Source: a bacterium 1XD21-13 (GTDB lineage: Bacteria > Bacillota > Clostridia > Lachnospirales > Lachnospiraceae). Taken from it: a stretch of DNA of 64,000 nucleotides. The DNA lies in assembly GCA_009917555.1 (NCBI GenBank), contig QZDX01000001.1:345099-409098 (forward strand), given 5' to 3'. The translations under genes were made by a program, and so were the position numbers. The notes below the pieces were generated by a model that was not told the origin of the DNA, searched no databases, and was given only the letters and a program-made list of their open reading frames with translations. This document shows positions 1 to 8,175 of the stretch, one piece after another (position 1 is the stretch's first letter; every line of letters starts with the position of its first letter).

Positions 1-1
1 C

Positions 2-82
2 TCCGCCGGCTTCCCGGTTACGCTTTTACAGGAGCATCCGGATATTACACTTAGCTTTACGGAGCTTGTGGCACAGCTTTAA
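2..82 (+). CDS. C-terminal end of an unidentified protein (truncated by window edge)
   Basis: The reading frame starting at base 2 is open to a TAA at 80-82 and gives 26 residues ending in ELVAQL. The start lies outside the window. Nothing in this fragment identifies the family. It lies 18 bases before nagA on the same strand, so it probably belongs to the same amino-sugar operon, but that is inference from position alone. Confidence 0.5.
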   Translation, partial: SAGFPVTLLQEHPDITLSFTELVAQL

Positions 83-100
83 GTAAGGAAGGGTAAGAAA

Positions 101-1228
101 ATGATAATAAAAAATGGTCTGGTTTATCAAAGGGGAGAATTTCAGAAACGGGATGTTGAAATCCGGGAGGGAAAATTTACACGAATCAGTTCCTCCGTTT
201 CCGGTGATGAGGAAATCAATATTCAAGGATTTCGTATGGTGCCGGGATTTTTTGAAATACATACCCACGGCGCTGCGGGAGTGGATGTAAATGGAGCGAC
301 TGCGGAGGATCTGGAAAAAATTTGCTGTTTCTTTGCGAAGCAGGGTGTGACAAACTGGTTATGTTCTATCTTGACAGATACGAAGGAGCAGACACTTCGG
401 TGCATCCGGGAATATAAAAGATGGAAAGCGTTAGATCATTGGGGAGCGGATTTGTGCGGAATTCATCTGGAAGGCCCTTTCTTAAGTGAGGAATATGCCG
501 GAGCAATGCCCAAACACCTGTTGCTTGATATGGACTTGGGATTGATTCGCCAATATCAGGAGGAGGCGGAAGGAGATATTCGTTATATTACGATTTCTCC
601 GGAGCGCAAGGGTGTTATTGAGGCAATTCCGGCCCTTCGAGGTATGGGAATTCAGGTGGCAATGGGACATTCGGCAGCAGGATACGATCAGGCGGTCTTT
701 GCTATCAGGCAGGGAGCGGGTGCCTGTACTCATACCTTTAACGCTATGCGTCTGTTTCATCAGCATGAGCCGGCCATTATGGGAGCGGCATTGGAATCAG
801 ATATTTACTGTGAAGCTATTTGTGACGGACTACATCTTCATCCGGGAAGCGTGCGTCTCTTGCTGAAAGCCAAGGGAAATAAACGGGTAATTGCCATTAC
901 GGATTCTATTATGGCAACCGGATTCCCGGAAGGAAATTATAAGCTGGGCGTCAACGACGTGGTGGTTAAGGATGGTGATGCCAGGCTTGCTTCTGACGGG
1001 ACCCGGGCGGGGAGTGTTCTGACCGCAAAAAGGGCATTTCACAATTTCCTGGATTTTACGGGATATCCAGTGGAAGAAATTTTGCCGCTTTTCACAGAGA
1101 ATCCCGCCAGACTTTTGGGAATGGAGCGCAGAATAGGGATGATTGAAGAAAAACGGGATGCCAATTTCCTGCTTTTGGATAACAAAAATAATATCAAAGC
1201 TGTGTATGTAAAAGGGAGAGGAGTATAG
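101..1228 (+). CDS. nagA: N-acetylglucosamine-6-phosphate deacetylase
   Basis: Cytosolic amidohydrolase that removes acetate from N-acetylglucosamine 6-phosphate, giving glucosamine 6-phosphate. The 375 residues match the usual family length. Visible landmarks are the metal-site HTHG (His54, His56), HLEGPF with metal ligand Glu124, GHS (His190), HTFNAM (His211) and the catalytic Asp268 in AITDSIMATG. The ATG is preceded by an AAGGAAGGG-type ribosome site. No nagB is visible; the upstream truncated gene may be an operon partner. The family assignment is clear. Activity on another N-acetylated sugar phosphate (for example galactosamine) cannot be excluded. Confidence 0.93.
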   Translation: MIIKNGLVYQRGEFQKRDVEIREGKFTRISSSVSGDEEINIQGFRMVPGFFEIHTHGAAGVDVNGATAEDLEKICCFFAKQGVTNWLCSILTDTKEQTLRCIREYKRWKALDHWGADLCGIHLEGPFLSEEYAGAMPKHLLLDMDLGLIRQYQEEAEGDIRYITISPERKGVIEAIPALRGMGIQVAMGHSAAGYDQAVFAIRQGAGACTHTFNAMRLFHQHEPAIMGAALESDIYCEAICDGLHLHPGSVRLLLKAKGNKRVIAITDSIMATGFPEGNYKLGVNDVVVKDGDARLASDGTRAGSVLTAKRAFHNFLDFTGYPVEEILPLFTENPARLLGMERRIGMIEEKRDANFLLLDNKNNIKAVYVKGRGV

Positions 1229-1234
1229 CAAATA

Positions 1235-1252
1235 TACCCAAACGTTTGGGTA
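1235..1252. promoter_or_regulatory. Perfect 18-bp palindrome, likely operator of the transporter/GRE cluster
   Basis: TACCCAAACGTTTGGGTA is a perfect inverted repeat with a central CG. It lies 6 bases after the nagA stop and 91 bases before the ABC permease start. Its size and symmetry are typical of LacI-family or other dimeric repressor sites. No regulator gene for it lies in the cluster. I could not place a convincing -35/-10 pair in 1253-1343. Confidence 0.55.
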
Positions 1253-1343
1253 GAAATCAATTGAAGTCTATGCAAAAACATGACAGAATGGAATTAAAAA
1301 CAGGGGTGTAATTATAAGAAGTGTATAAGACAAGGAGGAAGGA

Positions 1344-2132
1344 ATGAAAAATAAAAAGGAAAAGGATTTCATAGGCTCCATACCCAAATGGGCATGGCTG
1401 CTGTTGTCTCTTTTAACAGCACTTGTGGTCTGGTATTTCCTGTCAGTGAATCCGAAAACAGGACGGACCTTTAAGCCGCTTATGGAAGTACTTGCTTCAG
1501 CAAAGGTTATGTATGGCAGAGGGGTGTTACTGAAGGATATTGGGAGCAGCTTGATTTCGGCAATTGGTGGTTTTGCCTGCGGCTTTCTTCTTGCTGTGCC
1601 GATTGCGTTTCTTATGGCATGGTATCGGCCGGTCCGCTTTATTGTGGAGCCCTGGATACAGTTTATCCGTAATATTCCGCCCCTTGCGTATGTTCCTCTG
1701 GTTGTACTTTCCGTGGGTGTTGGAAGAACGCCGCAGATCATTGTTATCTGCCTTTCCACATTTCTGGTTATGACCATTACAATCTTCCAGGGGGTCATCA
1801 ATGTGGACGAGACACTGATTAAAGCGGCCAGAGTGCTGGGGGCAAATGACAGTGTGATTTTGGTCAAGGTTATTTTTCCGGCAACAACGCCCTTCATTGT
1901 TACGGCAATTCGTCTGGGCATCTCCACAGCACTGACAACCCTGATTGCAGCCGAATCCACCGGTGCAATCTGTGGTCTTGGAATGCGGATCAAGGCGCTG
2001 GCAAATTCCTATGAGACAGCTCCTATGCTGCTATACATCATTATAGTGGGTATTATCGGTATGCTGGCGGAAAAGATACTGAAATATTTTGAAAGGAAGC
2101 TGACCTCATGGCAAGAGAAGAGAGAAATATAA
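1344..2132 (+). CDS. ABC transporter permease, sulfonate/taurine type (SsuC/TauC family)
   Basis: Inner-membrane permease of 262 residues with about six hydrophobic segments. The inner-membrane-component loop that contacts the ATPase, (A)ARVLGANDSVILVKVIFPATTPFI, sits near residues 155-180. It resembles SsuC/TauC/NrtB-type permeases. A strong AAGGAGGAAGG site precedes the ATG. Its 3' end overlaps the ATPase gene by 25 bases, indicating translational coupling. SsuC-like permeases also carry other small anions or vitamin precursors, so the substrate is not fixed by this gene alone. Confidence 0.88.
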   Translation: MKNKKEKDFIGSIPKWAWLLLSLLTALVVWYFLSVNPKTGRTFKPLMEVLASAKVMYGRGVLLKDIGSSLISAIGGFACGFLLAVPIAFLMAWYRPVRFIVEPWIQFIRNIPPLAYVPLVVLSVGVGRTPQIIVICLSTFLVMTITIFQGVINVDETLIKAARVLGANDSVILVKVIFPATTPFIVTAIRLGISTALTTLIAAESTGAICGLGMRIKALANSYETAPMLLYIIIVGIIGMLAEKILKYFERKLTSWQEKREI

Positions 2133-2899
2133 AGGTTAAAATCGATCAGGTAAAAAAGGTGTATAACGGACGCACAGGGGAAATGGTCGCTTTAAACGGA
2201 GTAAGTCTTGACATTGCCGATAATGAATTTGTCTGCGTAGTGGGGCCTTCCGGATGTGGAAAATCTACATTGCTTAATATTATTGCAGGACTTTTGGAGC
2301 CTACTGACGGAGCGGTGTATGTGGACGAGCGAAAGGTAGTAGGGACTGGCGTGGAGCGTGGGGTGGTATTCCAGCAATATGCGCTGTTTCCCTGGCTTAC
2401 GGTTAAGAAAAATGTGGAATTCGGTTTGAAGCTCAAGGGGCTTTCCAAGGACGAGATAGAAGAAACAGCTATGAAATACATACGCATGGTTGACCTGGAA
2501 AAGTTTACAAACGCTTATCCGAAGGAATTGTCAGGGGGGATGAAGCAACGAGTGGCCATTGCTCGTGCCTATGCGGTAAACCCGGAGGTCCTTTTGATGG
2601 ATGAGCCTTTTGGAGCCTTGGATGCCCAGACAAGAACACAGCTTCAGTCCGAGCTGCTTAAGACCTGGGAGGAAGAGCGAAAAACCTGCTTCTTTATTAC
2701 GCATGATGTGGAGGAAGCAATTATTCTGGCTCAGAGAGTAGTGATAATGAGTGCGCGACCCGGACGAATCAAGGAGATTGTGGACATTGACATACCTTAT
2801 CCCCGTACACAGGAGACGCGTATGGACCCAAGATTTATAGAGCTAAAGACACATATTTGGTCTCAGGTATATCAGGAATACCTGGAGGTAAGAAAGTAA
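2108..2899 (+). CDS. ABC transporter ATP-binding protein, sulfonate/taurine type (SsuB/TauB family)
   Basis: Cytoplasmic ATPase energising the permease encoded just upstream. Seen directly: Walker A GPSGCGKST (residues 46-54), Q-loop FQQYALFPW, signature LSGGMKQR, Walker B LLMDEP followed by the D-loop GALD, and the H-loop THDVEEA. The 263-residue length and the FPWLTV motif after the Q-loop fit the nitrate/sulfonate/taurine subfamily. The start overlaps the permease gene in another frame. Confidence 0.9.
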   Translation: MAREERNIKVKIDQVKKVYNGRTGEMVALNGVSLDIADNEFVCVVGPSGCGKSTLLNIIAGLLEPTDGAVYVDERKVVGTGVERGVVFQQYALFPWLTVKKNVEFGLKLKGLSKDEIEETAMKYIRMVDLEKFTNAYPKELSGGMKQRVAIARAYAVNPEVLLMDEPFGALDAQTRTQLQSELLKTWEEERKTCFFITHDVEEAIILAQRVVIMSARPGRIKEIVDIDIPYPRTQETRMDPRFIELKTHIWSQVYQEYLEVRK

Positions 2900-2900
2900 C

Positions 2901-2920
2901 TTAACCATTAAAATGGTTAA
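2901..2920. repeat. 20-bp inverted repeat between transporter ATPase and binding protein
   Basis: TTAACCATT and AATGGTTAA form 9-bp arms around a 2-base centre, directly after the ATPase stop and 29 bases before the binding-protein start. It could be a small mRNA hairpin that separates expression levels, or a protein operator. It has no T-run, so it is not a standard terminator. Confidence 0.4.
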
Positions 2921-2949
2921 AATAAAAAGGAAAAGAAAAGGAGAAGTGT

Positions 2950-4038
2950 ATGAAAAAGGTAATTAGTTTAATGCTTGCTATGGCAATGGTATTCGGATTG
3001 GCGGCTTGTGGAAGCCCTAAACAAACCGAGCAGGAGGCACCGGTAGAGACAGAGGCTCCGGCAGAAACGGAAGCACCGGCAGAGACGGAGGCCCCGGCGG
3101 AGACAGAGGCTGTGGAGCGCAAGGCGCTGAATGTGGCTTATATGCCCAACTATGCATCAATGTGGGTTATTATGGCCGCATTGGAAGGTGGATATTTTGA
3201 CGAGGAGGGTCTGGATGTAACCCTGTATGAATTTGCAGACGGACCTACGGAGATCGCTTCTATGGAATCCGGCTCCATAGATCTGGCTTATATTGGAGAT
3301 GGTGCACACAAGCTGGCTGCCAACGGAAGCTGTAAGATTTTCTGCTATTCCCATATTGGCGATGCAGAGATGGTCATTGGATTAACCTCCCATGGCGTGA
3401 ATTCCCTGGAGGATTTGAAGGGTAAGACCGTAGGCTATGCGTCCGGAACTTCATCTGAGACTATGCTCCAGCGTGCTTTGGAGGATGCAGGGCTGACTAT
3501 GGATGATGTTGAGCCCTATGATATGGACACCAGCAATATGGTTACGGCGATGGTTTCCGGTTCTCTGGACGCCTGCTGTACCTGGTCACCGAATACATGG
3601 CAGATTTTGGGTGAGATGGATGATGCGGTAAAGCTGTGCTCTCCCATGGATTATATTGATAAGGCAGTTGCACTTTCCAGCTTTGTAGTTATGGAGAATT
3701 GGGCAACAGAAAATCATGAGGTTTTGATCCGCTTTACGCGCGCTTTGTTAAAGGCTATGGACTTTGGAGCAAAGGAAGAAAATCTTGCACAGGTTTCCGA
3801 GTGGATTGCAACACAGCTTGCATCAGATGTTTCTACTGTGGAGGCACAGTGTCATGACGGCAACTGGCTCACCGGCGAAGAGCTGTATGCGGCAGTAAAG
3901 GATGGAACCATTGAAGGATATTATCAGACACAGTTGAATCAGATGGTTGCAAATGAGACGGCAACAGAGGATATCAAGGTGGCGGATTATGTGCTGTTTG
4001 ACATAATACTTGAGGCGGCTGCAAGCCTTTACGATTAA
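2950..4038 (+). CDS. ABC transporter substrate-binding lipoprotein, sulfonate/taurine/NMT1 type
   Basis: Extracellular solute-binding lipoprotein of 362 residues. A signal peptide ends in a lipobox (GLAAC, Cys20). A low-complexity linker of degenerate APAETE repeats (about residues 31-54) precedes the binding fold. The body starts ALNVAYMPNYASMWVIMAALEGGYFDEEGLDVTL and contains the GSIDLAYIG motif, both typical of SsuA/TauA/NMT1-like proteins. It completes the ABC system with the two upstream genes. The ligand is unknown. Context (two glycyl radical enzymes, TauE-like exporter) suggests an organosulfonate, which is inference. Confidence 0.88.
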   Translation: MKKVISLMLAMAMVFGLAACGSPKQTEQEAPVETEAPAETEAPAETEAPAETEAVERKALNVAYMPNYASMWVIMAALEGGYFDEEGLDVTLYEFADGPTEIASMESGSIDLAYIGDGAHKLAANGSCKIFCYSHIGDAEMVIGLTSHGVNSLEDLKGKTVGYASGTSSETMLQRALEDAGLTMDDVEPYDMDTSNMVTAMVSGSLDACCTWSPNTWQILGEMDDAVKLCSPMDYIDKAVALSSFVVMENWATENHEVLIRFTRALLKAMDFGAKEENLAQVSEWIATQLASDVSTVEAQCHDGNWLTGEELYAAVKDGTIEGYYQTQLNQMVANETATEDIKVADYVLFDIILEAAASLYD

Positions 4039-4070
4039 TTGGCTTACCGAATTAAATTGTAGAATTATTA

Positions 4071-4102
4071 GGTACCGGAAGCTGATAATAGCTTCCGGTA
4101 TC
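4071..4102 (+). promoter_or_regulatory. Intercistronic hairpin after the binding-protein gene
   Basis: GGTACCGGAAGC and GCTTCCGGTATC pair over 12 bp (one G-U) around an 8-base loop. No T-run follows, so it is more likely an mRNA 3'-end stabiliser or partial attenuator than a full terminator. Such a structure would leave more binding-protein mRNA than downstream enzyme mRNA. Confidence 0.6.
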
Positions 4103-4142
4103 TGAATTAAATGGAAAAGCTCTCATATGGAGGTAAGATAGT

Positions 4143-6548
4143 ATGAATTATTTTGGAGAATCTACAAAAAGAATTCAAAGCTTTCGAGAGGAGCTTTTGA
4201 ATGCCAAGGCATATATCAGTGTAGAGCGAGGGATCTTGTACACACAGGCACACAGGGAGCACAGAGATTGCCCGATTATCCTGCAAAGAGCCCATTGCGT
4301 GGCAAGGGTTTTGAGGGATATGAAGATTTTTATTGAGGATCAGACTTTGATTGCAGGCAATCAGGCAGAGTACAACCGGGCAGCCCCATTGTTTCCTGAA
4401 TATGCCATGGACTGGGTTGTGGAGGAGCTGGATACCTTTGAAAAACGCGACGGGGATGTTTTTTACGTAAAAGAGGAAGAGAAAGAGGTTATTCGTGAAA
4501 TAGGAAAATATTGGGATAAGCTTACCCTGAAGGATAAAGGACTTGCGGCGCTTCCGCCGGAGCTGCGTACCATTTACGATCTGGGAATTATTAAAATGGA
4601 AGGCTCCATTACATCAGGAGATGCACATCTGGCAGTTAATTATGACAAGCTGATTCAAAAAGGACTTGGATACTTTCGGGATCAGGTATTAGAGCACCGG
4701 GAAAAGCTGGATCTGACAGATTGCAGCAGTCTGGAAAAGCGTTATTTTTATGATGCGTCCCTGATCATGATTGACAGTACGGTTGCATTTGCCCATCGGT
4801 TTTCCTCATTGGCATCCGAGATGGCAGAGAGGGAACAAAATGAGGAGAGAAAAAAAGAACTGCTAAGAATTTCACAGATTTGTAAGCGGGTACCACAGCT
4901 TCCCGCTGCCAGCTTTTGGGAGGCCCTGCAAAGCATCTGGCTGATTCATTTGGTTCTGCAGATAGAATCAAATGGACATTCCCTTTCCTATGGGCGTTTG
5001 GATCAGTACCTCGCGCCATTTTACAGAAAGGATTTGGAGCAAGGGGTGGTTACGGAGGAATCCGCCTGTGAGCTTTTGGAAAATTTCTGGTTGAAGACCT
5101 TTACCATTAATAAAGTGCGCAGCTGGGCTCACACACAATTTTCGGCAGGAAGCCCGCTGTATCAAAATGTGACAGTAGGCGGACAGGATGAAAATGGAGA
5201 GGATGCCACAAATCCGGTTTCCTGGCTGATACTCAAAAGCGTTGCAAGACTTCGACTTCCCCAGCCGAATCTGACGGTTCGTTATCACAGAGGGCTGCCT
5301 CAGGATTTTATGCGGGAGTGTATGCAGGTGGTCAGCCTTGGCTTTGGAATGCCGGCATTTAACAATGATGAGGTGATTATTCCATCCTTTGTGGAAAAGG
5401 GAGTAAGGCTTGAGGATGCCCGCAGCTATAGCGCCATAGGCTGTGTGGAGGTGGCGGTTCCGGGGAAATGGGGCTATCGCTGCACAGGTATGTCATTTTC
5501 AAATTTGCCCCGATTTTTGCTTGCCATGATGAACGGGGGCGTGGATATGACAAGCGGTATTCGCGTTCTTCCACCCTGTAAGCCATTTTTGGAGGTGGAA
5601 AGCTATGAAGAGTTATTTGAGGAATGGCAGGGAACCGCAAAGAAAATTGCAGCCATGAGTGTTATGCTGGATAATTATGCAGATACCGTTATTGAAAAAG
5701 AGACGCCGGATATCCTTTGCTCTGTTTTGGTGGATGACTGTGTAAAGCGGGGACTGCATTTGAAATCAGGAGGGGCAGTTTACGATTTTATCAGCGGATT
5801 GCAGGTGGGGATTGCCAATCTGGGGGATTCCCTGGCAGCCCTGAAACGATGCGTGTTTGAAGAGGAGCTTTTAAGCAAGGAAGAGGTTTGGGATGCTCTG
5901 GTTCATAACTTTGAAGGGGAAGAGGGGGAACGTGTCCGCCAAATACTGATTCAAAATGCGCCCAAATACGGAAATGACGACGACTATGTGGATCGGATTA
6001 CATCCGATGCCTACAATGCATTTGTTCAGGAAATTATAAAATATAAAAATACACGCTATGGCCGGGGGCCCATAGGAGGCATGTACTATGCAGGAACCTC
6101 GTCCATATCGGCAAATGTTCCCCAGGGAGGAATGACGATGGCCACACCGGACGGCCGGAAAGCGAAAAGTCCCTTGGCGGAAGGATGCTCACCCCAGCAT
6201 GGAGTGGATGTACACGGACCCACCAGTGTGTTTAAGTCCGTATCCAAGCTTCCCACCCATCAAATTACAGGGGGAGTTTTGCTGAATCAGAAAATGAATC
6301 ATTCCGTTCTGGAAAGTGAGAAGGATACGGATAAGCTGATTAGCATCATACGAACCTTTTTTGACAGCTTAGAAGGCTTTCATGTGCAGTACAATGTGGT
6401 GTCCAGGGAAACTATGAGGGCGGCACAAAAGCACCCGGAGGAATATCGGGATTTGGTTGTCCGGGTGGCAGGTTACAGTGCGTTTTTCAACTCTCTGTCC
6501 AGACAGACTCAGGACGATATTATTGAGAGGACGGAGCATACGGTTTAG
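4143..6548 (+). CDS. Glycyl radical enzyme, PflD/YbiW-like eliminase subclass (GRE 1)
   Basis: Oxygen-sensitive radical enzyme of 801 residues. Catalytic Cys434 and general-base Glu436 lie in AIGCVEVAVPGKWGYR, and the radical glycine Gly777 lies in RVAGYSAFF. The GCVE motif is shared by C-O, C-N and C-S cleaving enzymes (glycerol and hydroxyproline dehydratases, choline TMA-lyase, isethionate and DHPS sulfite-lyases). True pyruvate formate-lyase has two adjacent cysteines instead. The GRLDQYLAPFY barrel segment is present. It sits between a sulfonate-type importer and a transaldolase. E. coli ybiW likewise neighbours a small transaldolase-family aldolase. The substrate is unknown; an organosulfonate or polyol is the best guess. 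Confidence 0.88.
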   Translation: MNYFGESTKRIQSFREELLNAKAYISVERGILYTQAHREHRDCPIILQRAHCVARVLRDMKIFIEDQTLIAGNQAEYNRAAPLFPEYAMDWVVEELDTFEKRDGDVFYVKEEEKEVIREIGKYWDKLTLKDKGLAALPPELRTIYDLGIIKMEGSITSGDAHLAVNYDKLIQKGLGYFRDQVLEHREKLDLTDCSSLEKRYFYDASLIMIDSTVAFAHRFSSLASEMAEREQNEERKKELLRISQICKRVPQLPAASFWEALQSIWLIHLVLQIESNGHSLSYGRLDQYLAPFYRKDLEQGVVTEESACELLENFWLKTFTINKVRSWAHTQFSAGSPLYQNVTVGGQDENGEDATNPVSWLILKSVARLRLPQPNLTVRYHRGLPQDFMRECMQVVSLGFGMPAFNNDEVIIPSFVEKGVRLEDARSYSAIGCVEVAVPGKWGYRCTGMSFSNLPRFLLAMMNGGVDMTSGIRVLPPCKPFLEVESYEELFEEWQGTAKKIAAMSVMLDNYADTVIEKETPDILCSVLVDDCVKRGLHLKSGGAVYDFISGLQVGIANLGDSLAALKRCVFEEELLSKEEVWDALVHNFEGEEGERVRQILIQNAPKYGNDDDYVDRITSDAYNAFVQEIIKYKNTRYGRGPIGGMYYAGTSSISANVPQGGMTMATPDGRKAKSPLAEGCSPQHGVDVHGPTSVFKSVSKLPTHQITGGVLLNQKMNHSVLESEKDTDKLISIIRTFFDSLEGFHVQYNVVSRETMRAAQKHPEEYRDLVVRVAGYSAFFNSLSRQTQDDIIERTEHTV

Positions 6549-6587
6549 AGAATAGAAGGTTCTGCGGAACCGGAATGGAGGAAAATA

Positions 6588-7253
6588 ATGAAAATACTAA
6601 TTGATACGGCGAATGTGGAACAGATTAGAGAAATGTATGATTCAGGCGTCATTTGCGGAGCAACTACCAATCCGACGCTGATAGCAAGAGAGGGAAGAGA
6701 GTTTGGGGAAACCATTCGTGAAATTTTGGATATCTTTGGGGATGAAGCTCTGGTATTTGCGGAAGCAGTCTCCCTGGAGAGCGAGAAGATGGTGGAGGAG
6801 GCAAGGGAGCTTGCAAAGCTTTCGCCCAAGATTGTAGTCAAGATCCCCATGTGCAGGGAAGGTTTAAAAGCCGTCCGTGCTTTGAGCAGGGAAGGGATCT
6901 CCACGGCTGTGACGCTAATATTTTCACCTGCTCAGGCCCTGCTTGCGGCTTCGGCCGGCGCAGCTTTTGTAGCGCCTTTTGTGGGAAGGCTGGATGATAT
7001 CGGTGCGGATGGCTTGGGAGTGGTTAAGGACATCTGCGATATATTTAAGGCACAGAACAGCTCCACGCAAGTACTGTGTGCAAGCCTGAAGCAGCCTTAT
7101 CAGGTGGAACAGGTGGCAAAAGCCGGCGCGGGGTATGCGACAATTCCCTACGGAGCGCTGAATATGTGTTTTGAGCATCCCTTAAGTGCCCAGGGCATTG
7201 ACATGTTTATGGATGATTGGGCAAAGCTTCAGAAGGAGATTGCAGATAAATAA
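6588..7253 (+). CDS. Small transaldolase (TalC/FSA-like fold, transaldolase-type active site)
   Basis: Cytosolic class I aldolase-fold enzyme of 221 residues. Asp6, Thr26, Asn28 and the Schiff-base Lys85 (VVKIP) sit at the same numbers as in E. coli fructose-6-phosphate aldolase. Position 59 is Glu and position 131 is Phe; aldolase FsaA has Gln59 and Tyr131, whereas transaldolases have Glu and Phe. It is therefore more likely a dihydroxyacetone-group transferase than a free-DHA aldolase. It lies between GRE 1 and the activase, with its stop overlapping the activase start (TAATG). A sulfofructose transaldolase role is possible but unproven. Confidence 0.85.
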   Translation: MKILIDTANVEQIREMYDSGVICGATTNPTLIAREGREFGETIREILDIFGDEALVFAEAVSLESEKMVEEARELAKLSPKIVVKIPMCREGLKAVRALSREGISTAVTLIFSPAQALLAASAGAAFVAPFVGRLDDIGADGLGVVKDICDIFKAQNSSTQVLCASLKQPYQVEQVAKAGAGYATIPYGALNMCFEHPLSAQGIDMFMDDWAKLQKEIADK

Positions 7254-8173
7254 TGGAACACACGGGATTAGTTTTTAATATTCAGAAATTCTGTATTCAC
7301 GACGGACCGGGTATTCGAACCACCGTGTTCCTGAAGGGCTGTCCTTTAAAATGCCGTTGGTGTGCCAATCCGGAATCTCAATTGGAAAAAAGTCAGCTTA
7401 TGCTGGATCGAAGGAAATGCGTACGCTGCCACCGTTGTGTGGCGGCGTGCCCCAACGGAGGGATAAGGCCGGATTCGAAGACGGGATATCCCGTTTTTGA
7501 CAGAGAGCTGTGCCAGAGCTGCGGAAGCTGTGTCAATGCTTGTCTGGGAAACGGAGAAAAAGCCCTGACCATGGAAGGGCAAAGAATGACTGCCGGGGAG
7601 GTTTTAAAAGAGGTCTTAAAGGATGAGGTGTTTTATAAAAGCTCCGGAGGCGGCGTGACCTTTTCCGGCGGTGAGCCCTTAAAGCAAATGGATTTTATCA
7701 AGCCGATTGCCAAGGAATTGAGAAAGAGGGGCATCCATACGGCCTGTGAGACAGCGGGATATGTGACGGAGGAAGAGATGAAGGAAGCCGTTTCCTGTAT
7801 GGATCTGTTTCTGTTTGATATGAAACATTATAACGGGGAGAAGCATTTGGAAGGGACGGAAGCGGAACAGGAGAACATTCTGAATAATCTGTCCCTTATT
7901 CTGGATTCGGGATGCAAGGTGATTTCCAGGATACCGGTGATTCCCGGCTTTAACAATGAGGAGGCGGATGCTCATGGCTTTGGAAGACTTCTAAAATCCT
8001 TGGGGCTTCGGGAGGTTCACCTGCTTCCCTTCCATCAATTTGGAGAGGGAAAGTATGAGCAGCTGGGGATTACATATCAAATGGCAGGGATTCCGTCCAT
8101 GAAGCCGGAAGAACTAACTGGTATGAAAGAAATTATGGAGCAGTATGTGGAGCGTGTTCAAATAGGAGGCTAG
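7253..8173 (+). CDS. Glycyl radical enzyme activating enzyme (radical SAM)
   Basis: Radical SAM activase of 306 residues that installs the glycyl radical on a partner enzyme. The SAM-cluster motif is Cys30-x3-Cys34-x2-Cys37. A ferredoxin-like insert follows, with Cys56/59/62/66 and Cys87/90/93/97, giving two extra 4Fe-4S clusters as in eliminase-class activases. The GGEP motif of radical SAM proteins is present (SGGEPL). It is the only activase in the cluster, so it must serve both GREs unless another is encoded elsewhere. Its ATG overlaps the transaldolase stop by one base. Confidence 0.93.
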   Translation: MEHTGLVFNIQKFCIHDGPGIRTTVFLKGCPLKCRWCANPESQLEKSQLMLDRRKCVRCHRCVAACPNGGIRPDSKTGYPVFDRELCQSCGSCVNACLGNGEKALTMEGQRMTAGEVLKEVLKDEVFYKSSGGGVTFSGGEPLKQMDFIKPIAKELRKRGIHTACETAGYVTEEEMKEAVSCMDLFLFDMKHYNGEKHLEGTEAEQENILNNLSLILDSGCKVISRIPVIPGFNNEEADAHGFGRLLKSLGLREVHLLPFHQFGEGKYEQLGITYQMAGIPSMKPEELTGMKEIMEQYVERVQIGG

Positions 8174-8175
8174 AG

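Noticed and set aside
2990..3120. Tandem DNA repeats near the start of the binding-protein gene
   Set aside because: They are degenerate codon repeats for the APAETE linker of a lipoprotein, a common low-complexity tether, not a CRISPR or mobile element.
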